DNA of 64,000 bases, taken from contig NZ_FMWL01000006.1 of the NCBI RefSeq assembly GCF_900103005.1, positions 1 through 64,000 of the forward strand, in the 5' to 3' direction. Shown here in pieces: positions 58,254-64,000 of this stretch. The stretch is from Acidaminobacter hydrogenoformans DSM 2784. GTDB lineage: Bacteria > Bacillota > Clostridia > Peptostreptococcales > Acidaminobacteraceae. Both the position numbers and the translations under genes were made by a program. Position 1 is the stretch's first letter. Every line of letters starts with the position of its first letter. Below the pieces are notes generated by a model, which saw only the letters and a list, made by a program, of their open reading frames with translations, searched no databases and was not told where the DNA came from.

Positions 58254-61007
58254 TTATTGCTGAATTGGCGTCAATGTTTCAGTCGTTCTAAACGGATTGT
58301 TATTGCCATCCAAAACATTTGTGCTTTGCGTCACGGTTGGAACACTCGGTGGTGTGTTGTTCAGTGTCAGGCTCACAATGCTGCCGTTGGTGCCCACTGC
58401 TGTAATAGAGCCCGCGGAAACCTTGAAGGTCGACGTAGTCACAGAGCTGGCTTTAATGCTTTCCGTGAACACAATGGAAATCTTGTCGCCTGCAATGGTC
58501 ACGTTGTATTCGCCGTCGTGATCCCCACCTTCAATGACATCAAGGGCTGGGGCAATTTTGTCCTCAACGCTGACTGTCACGTCTGCCACAAGCTGACCGT
58601 CTCCGTTTTCTAAAATGCGGTCTGTGGCATTGCTGTCAATTTTTAGCTTAACATCTGTTGCATCGTATGGCAGCGCCCTTGGCGATGTTAACAGTACAAC
58701 CGTGTCGCCTGCGCTGTTGGTGGAGGTCTGAATTTCATCTGGTGCGTATTCCGTGGATCCTATCAGGATTTTAAAGGCATCTATATCCACGGTCGTCAGT
58801 TTTTGATCAAAGGTCACTTTGACGGTATTCAGGTCAACCGCCTCAGCGCCCTCCACCTCAGGTGCTGGTCCCAGTAAATCTTCAATGTCGTCAAACTCAA
58901 GTGTATAGGTGCTCATGGTATTGCCGGCGTAGTCCTTGATGCCGGAAATTCTCAGATCTGCACCTGTTCTTTGAGAAAGTGTGAATTCTGAATCTGTCAG
59001 CGACAGTTTCACTTTGGTCTCACCACTGATGAAGACAGGATTGTTATTGAGACGGTCTGTCGTGCTTCCAGAAAGGATCACATAGTTGTCTTCGTTAAGC
59101 GCAGTTGCTGAGGTCACAGGCTCACTGAAGGTCACATAGAGCTCTTTTTTAGAGGTATCCTGACGAACTTCCGTAACCCGTGGCGCGGTTGAATCCGCGA
59201 CGGAAAGGGTTTTGGAGTAGGAGGTCAATACATTTGGCACAATGGCAAGATCCTCAACATTTCGAATGGTCACTTCAATGGATTTGCCGGTCAGGTTGAC
59301 CCCGGTCAGGTTCGCGGAATAGACATTCCCTGAGCCGGTCACTGCCACGGACAAACCTGTGATCACAGAATCATCCGGATTTCGCACTTCAATATTCGTT
59401 CCGCTGAATTTGACGCTCTCGCTGAACTCAATAGCAAGCTTCGTCGAAGTCGAGCTGGAGGACGAAACCGAAAGCTTGGTCACGGAAGGCTTGGTCGTGT
59501 CTGCCGTCACGGTGACGGAATAACTGCCGCCAAGATAAGCATTGCCGTATTCATCCACAATTTTGACATTTGAAGCGCCAAGCTCTTTGATATAAACAGT
59601 CGCGGATCCGGAAGGCAGTGGATTCCCTGTAAGGGTGCTGCCTGATGCGTCAGCAAACTTTACATACACGTCTTCCACTTTGGTGCTGGTGGAAATGGCG
59701 GTGGTCATAGCAGCGTTGGAGTAAATCCCAAGAGGCACTTTGGCTGTTGACGTATGGTAGAAATGCGCCTTGGTCAGTCCGCTGACCACGTCACTGAATT
59801 CCACATGGACGTAGGTCTGTGTGGCTTTTATAATTTTTGCTGTTGGGTCATAGGACGCCGGTTTGTAGATCAGGTCGACTTCTTCAGCGTCGCTGTAGTT
59901 GCCTGCATAGTCCCGGAAGCTCTTGATCCTGAACTCGTAGGTTCTGTTATTCACTAAAGCTTTGCTCAGTCTGACAATGATGGTATCACTACCGAGCTCA
60001 GCAAAGGAAGCGGATGACGTATAGGACGTCCTGCCATCATAAACCTGGACTGTTCCAGCGGTTTTGATTGGCTCAGAAAAGGTCAGCTCCACATAGGCAG
60101 GCCCAAGGAGCCTTGCGCGTTCAAGCTCTGGATCAATGTCATCATCTGACGTGAACGTCTTGGTGACGCGGGAGAGAGAAGTCCCATCCTCAGAGCGAAT
60201 ACCGCTGATGGTCAAGCTATATCTCGTGTCGTTGGAGAGTGCACTTGACAGTTCCAGAATGACCGTAACGCCATCATTTTGAAGCTCTGGTGTCGCCGTC
60301 CGTCCTGAAATGGAAAAGTCAGAGCTTGAAAGAGTATCCTCGTCCACTTCTTTTGAGAAGACCACTTTGATCTCTCTAAGATTATTGGAAGAGACGTCTT
60401 CGACCTCAAATGGGATCATGTCCGGCGTCAGCACGTCGAGCTTTTGTCCGAGCATGTAGGTCTGTCCCTTCATGTCCGTCAGCAGGGTGTTCAGCATAGT
60501 CTCGAACAACTGGCCTCTGTAAATGCTGTTGGTTTCTCTTAATGACAGGCCTTCAAACAAGCCAAGGGCTTTTGCCTTGGTGTAAGCAGTCTCCCAGGTG
60601 AAGTCCGCTGGTGCGGTATAGCCCAAAGCCTTCAGCATAAAGACGCTGGCTTCCTGGACAGTGTGCTTCTGCTCATAGCCAAACTTGTTATCGCCAATAC
60701 CTGCGGTCCAGCCTTTATACTGGGCATAGGCCACGTAGCGCTCTCCCCAGTGGTTGCTGCGGTCAGAAAAGGTGGATTGTCTCGTCCAGCGGAAGGCTTC
60801 GTTATACTCCCCGAGCATTCTCGCCAAAATGACCATCATTTCTGTGCGGGTCAGGAACTCGTCCTCCGCAAGGTCGCCATCTTCATAGCCTACAACGAGT
60901 CCCAGAGACCTCAGTGTCTCTCCGGCAGTCATCTCGGCCGCAAAGCCGGTTGGAATGATACCCATGGCCAGAATTAATACCAATAACATAGAAATAAGGC
61001 GTTTCAT
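58254..61007 (-). CDS. SLH-domain surface protein with many Ig-like repeats (paralogue B)
   Basis: A 917-residue exported protein. The signal peptide is residues 1-24. Three SLH repeats lie at about residues 27-175 (GETLRSLGLVVGYEDGDLAEDEFLTRTEMMVILARML; HWGERYVAYAQYKGWTAGIGDNKFGYEQ; WETAYTKAKALGLFEG). About eight beta-sandwich units in the style VTEVRQDTSKKELYVTFSEPVTSA follow. It may be the S-layer protein itself or a major S-layer-associated adhesin. ATG 61007 follows AAGGAGG at good spacing. A long structured leader lies upstream. Its N-terminus and repeats closely match the 723-residue paralogue on the other side of the efflux operon. Confidence 0.92.
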   Translation of the reverse strand: MKRLISMLLVLILAMGIIPTGFAAEMTAGETLRSLGLVVGYEDGDLAEDEFLTRTEMMVILARMLGEYNEAFRWTRQSTFSDRSNHWGERYVAYAQYKGWTAGIGDNKFGYEQKHTVQEASVFMLKALGYTAPADFTWETAYTKAKALGLFEGLSLRETNSIYRGQLFETMLNTLLTDMKGQTYMLGQKLDVLTPDMIPFEVEDVSSNNLREIKVVFSKEVDEDTLSSSDFSISGRTATPELQNDGVTVILELSSALSNDTRYSLTISGIRSEDGTSLSRVTKTFTSDDDIDPELERARLLGPAYVELTFSEPIKTAGTVQVYDGRTSYTSSASFAELGSDTIIVRLSKALVNNRTYEFRIKSFRDYAGNYSDAEEVDLIYKPASYDPTAKIIKATQTYVHVEFSDVVSGLTKAHFYHTSTAKVPLGIYSNAAMTTAISTSTKVEDVYVKFADASGSTLTGNPLPSGSATVYIKELGASNVKIVDEYGNAYLGGSYSVTVTADTTKPSVTKLSVSSSSSTSTKLAIEFSESVKFSGTNIEVRNPDDSVITGLSVAVTGSGNVYSANLTGVNLTGKSIEVTIRNVEDLAIVPNVLTSYSKTLSVADSTAPRVTEVRQDTSKKELYVTFSEPVTSATALNEDNYVILSGSTTDRLNNNPVFISGETKVKLSLTDSEFTLSQRTGADLRISGIKDYAGNTMSTYTLEFDDIEDLLGPAPEVEGAEAVDLNTVKVTFDQKLTTVDIDAFKILIGSTEYAPDEIQTSTNSAGDTVVLLTSPRALPYDATDVKLKIDSNATDRILENGDGQLVADVTVSVEDKIAPALDVIEGGDHDGEYNVTIAGDKISIVFTESIKASSVTTSTFKVSAGSITAVGTNGSIVSLTLNNTPPSVPTVTQSTNVLDGNNNPFRTTETLTPIQQ

Positions 61008-61036
61008 GTCATAACCCTCCTTGGGTAAAAATAACG

Positions 61037-61135
61037 GGGTAACTTTACTGCTTGCAAAGCATTAGACGCAAAAATCAGAAGGTTGGTTCCACTTCGTGAT
61101 TCCTGCGTCTAATCTGAGTTTGTCGTGAAGTTACC
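61037..61135 (-). ncRNA. Three-way-junction leader RNA of SLH paralogue B, unassigned
   Basis: On the minus strand GGGTAACTT (61135-61127) pairs with AAGTTACCC (61045-61037) as a closing stem. Inside, ATTAGACGCA pairs with TGCGTCTAAT, and this stem continues through AATCA/TGATT and GAAG/CTTC to a loop. A small GCTT-TGC-AAGC hairpin forms the third arm. The closing stem is followed by CGTTATTTTTA, so it could end transcription. I know no riboswitch family with this outline. It precedes a likely very abundant protein, so an mRNA stabiliser is the alternative. Confidence 0.6.
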
Positions 61136-61239
61136 CTCTTCAGTCTATTAATACCTAATTTGTTAATTATTAATCAAAGAGGGTGTAAATATTACAGCTT
61201 TAACTTTAAAGCCATGCATCACAATACTGAATACTATCT

Positions 61240-63081
61240 CTATGCGGATAAGGCTTCTTTTCTTTCCTTTAACAGGCTTTGGTTGAGGCTAAAGCCTATC
61301 CCCAACAGCGCCCAAAATACCGGCGCAATGGATACAATGGCATCATTGAACAGCCCTGCGCCAAGGTAGCCCACGACGCCAAGGAAGATCCCCACGCCCA
61401 GCTGAGCCCTGAAGTCTTCGTAGCTATTCTTGAAGTATAGCTTCATGCTTTGCGCAATATAGAGGCCAAAGATCACAAGCTGTGCCAGGAGGGACAGAAC
61501 TCCAGTATTAACGGCTGTATGCAGGTACATGTTGTGAGGTTTGTCCGTCACCATACCCGTGGTGCTGTAGGCAATCTGCTTGCCAATGTAATCATCCTGC
61601 GGGAAGTAGAGCATATAGGTGTCCGGGCCGTGGCCAATCAGCAGGGTATCCCTCAGCATAGGAATGGTTCTGGACCAGATATAACCCCTTGAGGAGCCCA
61701 GACGCTCCTGGCCTACGAAGCCCCATTTTTCTATTGGATTGATTTTTACCGCCACGTCCGCGTGATTGACATAGCGTACTTCGTCTTCCAGGAACAAATA
61801 TTTCAGCGTGACTCTATGGTAGCGCACCGTCACCATAGGCATCTCTTCCGTGGCCATGGTAATATCGAACTTGAAGTTACTGAAGCGTGGATCATTCAAA
61901 GTATATTCTTTTTCGCCCTTCACGGCTTCAAGGACCGTATCCTCTGCGTCCATGAAATAGAGCTGATCGTTGTCAAATTTGATGAACAGCGGGTCTTCCT
62001 GGAGCTCCAGCCTCAGCACATTGTCCTCAGAGGTCGCCTGCTGGGCACCATAGAGATTTTCCGCCGGTGCCAGGCTGTTGATCGTCGCTAAGATCCGCTT
62101 GTAGATGAGGCCCTCCAGAGCCGTATTCATGGAGGTCACAACGCCGGCTATAATGACTACGACCACAAGTGTAACCTTCCAGCGCTTGAACAGTTCCCGG
62201 CGGAACATAATCAGCATGACGACAGCAGCCACAGAAACGCCTATGATGCCTGCCCTGGATCTGGAGCCAAAGAGATTGGCCATGCTCAGAGCGAAGAGCG
62301 CCGTCACCAGAAGCTTGTGCCGGAGGTCGTGAATGAAAAAGACCAGGGTTAGAAGCAGCGGCGCCAGGAGCGCAATGAAGCTTCCCATGTAGTTTGAGTT
62401 TTGCAGGGTACTGTAGATCTGCGTTTCCGCCATTCTAATGGTGATCTCCGCACCGGATTTCAAGTACTGCATAGGTACAATGAGGGTCTTGCCAATTTCC
62501 GTTTTGAACAGGTCCATTTTAAAGAACTGAAAGATGCCTATGGTTCCAACCACAGCAACAGAAAAGTACAGGCCCTTGAGAAGAAGCTTAAGCTGCTTTT
62601 CGTCATAGGTATATTTTGAACCTATAAACAGGATGAGCATGTAAGACCACAGGACTAAAGCACCTTCATATCTGCCTCTGAAGCCCCAGAAAGACAGGCT
62701 GACGAATTCAGATAACACCGCTGAGAAAAGCACCGTCACCATAAAGACTAAGATGCTCAGGTCCAAAGGCTTTTTCTCATGAGGATTGCCATGGGAGGAT
62801 CGATCAAAGACAAATACCGCAGTCATCAAGAAGGTGATTGATATCAAAATTCTGCTTTTGTAATAAGAGAAAAAGTCATAGTCGACGTCACTCACCCATG
62901 GACTCTCTGCATAGGCGGTGAGGTCAACGACCTTCAGCCGAACAATGATGGGAATGATGGCGAGGATCAAAAATAAAGCGATCATAATCCCTTTACTTGC
63001 ACCTGGCGTCCTTGGGGTGCGTGAGGTCTTAATTTTATTTTTAGTTTTTGCCGATGGATTTTTGGAGTGTGCTTTTTTCAA
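61240..63081 (-). CDS. O-antigen ligase-like (Wzy_C) membrane protein
   Basis: A 613-residue protein with about ten to twelve membrane helices. The O-antigen ligase/polymerase signature reads LGSSRGYIWSRTIPMLRDTLLIGHGPDTYMLYFPQ near residue 475, with a long extracellular loop of about 150 residues before it. The family polymerises or transfers polysaccharides outside the membrane. Here it probably builds a wall polymer, possibly the one SLH domains bind. The start is TTG 63081 with GGAGGG upstream; the N-terminal 35 residues are Lys/Thr-rich and contain a GCCGATGG variant (NPSAKTKNK). Confidence 0.85.
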   Translation of the reverse strand: MKKAHSKNPSAKTKNKIKTSRTPRTPGASKGIMIALFLILAIIPIIVRLKVVDLTAYAESPWVSDVDYDFFSYYKSRILISITFLMTAVFVFDRSSHGNPHEKKPLDLSILVFMVTVLFSAVLSEFVSLSFWGFRGRYEGALVLWSYMLILFIGSKYTYDEKQLKLLLKGLYFSVAVVGTIGIFQFFKMDLFKTEIGKTLIVPMQYLKSGAEITIRMAETQIYSTLQNSNYMGSFIALLAPLLLTLVFFIHDLRHKLLVTALFALSMANLFGSRSRAGIIGVSVAAVVMLIMFRRELFKRWKVTLVVVVIIAGVVTSMNTALEGLIYKRILATINSLAPAENLYGAQQATSEDNVLRLELQEDPLFIKFDNDQLYFMDAEDTVLEAVKGEKEYTLNDPRFSNFKFDITMATEEMPMVTVRYHRVTLKYLFLEDEVRYVNHADVAVKINPIEKWGFVGQERLGSSRGYIWSRTIPMLRDTLLIGHGPDTYMLYFPQDDYIGKQIAYSTTGMVTDKPHNMYLHTAVNTGVLSLLAQLVIFGLYIAQSMKLYFKNSYEDFRAQLGVGIFLGVVGYLGAGLFNDAIVSIAPVFWALLGIGFSLNQSLLKERKEALSA

Positions 63082-63181
63082 CGGGTGTTCCCTCCTGATT
63101 GTCAAACTGTGAAGATCTACCAATATCTTACCAAACTTATGGCTTCACTGAAATGCTAAGTGGGTTAAAAACAAAGAAAAA

Positions 63182-63223
63182 AGGTTGAAGCTTTGAGGCA
63201 GACCCTCAAAAGCTTCAACCCTC
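63182..63223 (-). terminator. Terminator after the last surface protein gene
   Basis: GGTTGAAGCTTTTGAGGG pairs with CCTCAAAGCTTCAACC with one bulge, then six T on the minus strand. Confidence 0.9.
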
Positions 63224-63242
63224 TTAAATTAACTCGATAGAA

Positions 63243-64000
63243 TTATAGATCTTCGCCTTGCTCCAAAGCGTCTGTCTTAGAGAAGCTTTCCAGCATAAGG
63301 CCTTCGAGGTCTGCAATGCCAGCTGCTTCGTTGTAGTAGACGTTGGTATTGATTGTGAAGTCGGATTCATCCTCATCAGAGGTCAAGAGAATGCTGCGAT
63401 CTCCATACTTTGTAGCGGTATCAAGAGTGCCACTGGTTGTGGTGAAGCCGTTTTTGCCGGATGGGGCGAAGGTGCCGCCTTCAAGCTCTTCCGTCAGTAC
63501 AACCAGAATTTCATCTGAGTTAATAAAGTAAACTTCTTCAACTTCCGGTGGTGCTGCGTCGACAAGGACGTTGTCATATTCTTCAACGACTTCGTTGTAC
63601 TGATTTTTCGATGATTGATCAATGATCGCAAAAGCAATATCATCACCATCATCCACAGATTTTGCATCTGTATCCACCTTGCTGGCAAGGGTGAAAGTCA
63701 GTACGGTATTTCCATCACTATTAACTGAGGAAGAGACTCTCGTTACAGTGAGCTTCTCGTCTGCGTCGTAGCCGTTGTCACCGTTCTCATCCGCATAGAC
63801 AACAAAGTCTGAGTTATCAATGCTCGTGAGTCGATCTTCGAAAGTAACCTCAACCTTAGTTGAAGATACCAATTCTGCGGATTCTACGCGAACAAGTCCT
63901 GCATCATCAATCGTCAATTCATTGACCATAGCTATAGTATAGTTGCCAGCTGCGTCTGCAACTCTTCCAATTTCGAGCTTGTAGCTTTGATCGTCTTGAA
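63243..64000 (-). CDS. C-terminal part of an Ig-like surface protein, cut by window edge
   Basis: The frame enters from position 64000 without a start and ends at 63243 (about 251 residues visible). It shows beta-domain units of the same style as the two SLH proteins (VESAELVSSTKVEVTFEDRLTSIDNSDFVVYAD, then PPEVEEVYFINSDEILVVLTEELEGG). It ends in an acidic tail (ALEQGEDL) without a sorting signal. The SLH repeats, if any, would be at the missing N-terminus. It is probably a third S-layer-type paralogue. Confidence 0.8.
   Translation of the reverse strand, partial: QDDQSYKLEIGRVADAAGNYTIAMVNELTIDDAGLVRVESAELVSSTKVEVTFEDRLTSIDNSDFVVYADENGDNGYDADEKLTVTRVSSSVNSDGNTVLTFTLASKVDTDAKSVDDGDDIAFAIIDQSSKNQYNEVVEEYDNVLVDAAPPEVEEVYFINSDEILVVLTEELEGGTFAPSGKNGFTTTSGTLDTATKYGDRSILLTSDEDESDFTINTNVYYNEAAGIADLEGLMLESFSKTDALEQGEDL

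Overview
The window looks like a chromosomal segment of a Clostridia-type Bacillota. The support is a sortase-type LPQTG surface protein, S-layer-homology (SLH) proteins, a c-di-GMP-I riboswitch, RsgI-like anti-sigma proteins with Asp-rich tails, AGGAGG-type ribosome binding sites, and many GTG/TTG starts. The genus cannot be fixed from the sequence. No rRNA, tRNA or CRISPR array was seen.

Layout. 0-0.34 kb: left end of an IS3-type element. 0.4-2.0 kb: DUF1576 membrane protein plus a small partner. 2.4-8.5 kb: a peptide/amide catabolism group (AGCS amino-acid symporter, RocB-like M20 peptidase, BTAD regulator, YtcJ-like amidohydrolase). 8.7-17.7 kb: an uncharacterised biosynthetic locus of four cobalamin-binding radical SAM proteins (one fused to a methyltransferase), a BioF2/FemAB-like acyltransferase and a GNAT protein. 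17.9-20.1 kb: two small membrane proteins and a GltD-like oxidoreductase. 20.3-22.0 kb: c-di-GMP riboswitch and LPQTG protein. 22.3-26.3 kb: VanZ-like protein, a small membrane protein, and an ECF sigma factor/RsgI system with a second RsgI-like gene. 26.4-27.0 kb: RelE/Phd-type toxin-antitoxin. 27.1-31.1 kb: ABC-F ATPase and U32 peptidase. 31.2-33.0 kb: EamA-like protein, double BFD-like protein, HAD phosphatase. 33.2-33.7 kb: tandem repeats. 33.7-38.4 kb: a complete branched-chain amino-acid ABC importer (livJHMGF) behind a candidate sigma-54 promoter. 39.0-40.5 kb: AbiE type IV toxin-antitoxin. 40.6-43.7 kb: amino-acid-sensing histidine kinase and NtrC-type regulator. 43.8-48.2 kb: polysaccharide deacetylase, DUF3841-like protein, DUF1328 protein, K+/H+ antiporter. 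48.3-61.0 kb: two paralogous SLH proteins flanking an RND/adaptor/TolC-like efflux operon. 61.2-64 kb: O-antigen-ligase-like polymerase and the C-terminal part of another surface protein.

The most striking signal is not a gene. Two short sequence families are scattered through the window far beyond chance. The nonamer GCCGATGGT occurs at least 21 times exactly on the two strands, often next to stop codons or as inverted pairs that form terminators. It resembles DNA-uptake or Chi-type words, or REP elements. A GGGGAC(A/T)GGG element occurs about 22 times, mostly in 9.7-18.8 kb. It is inserted in frame within the radical SAM genes, is read in different frames in different proteins, and sits at the junction of the methyltransferase-radical SAM fusion. 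Two unassigned structured leader RNAs and an operator array precede the efflux and S-layer genes.
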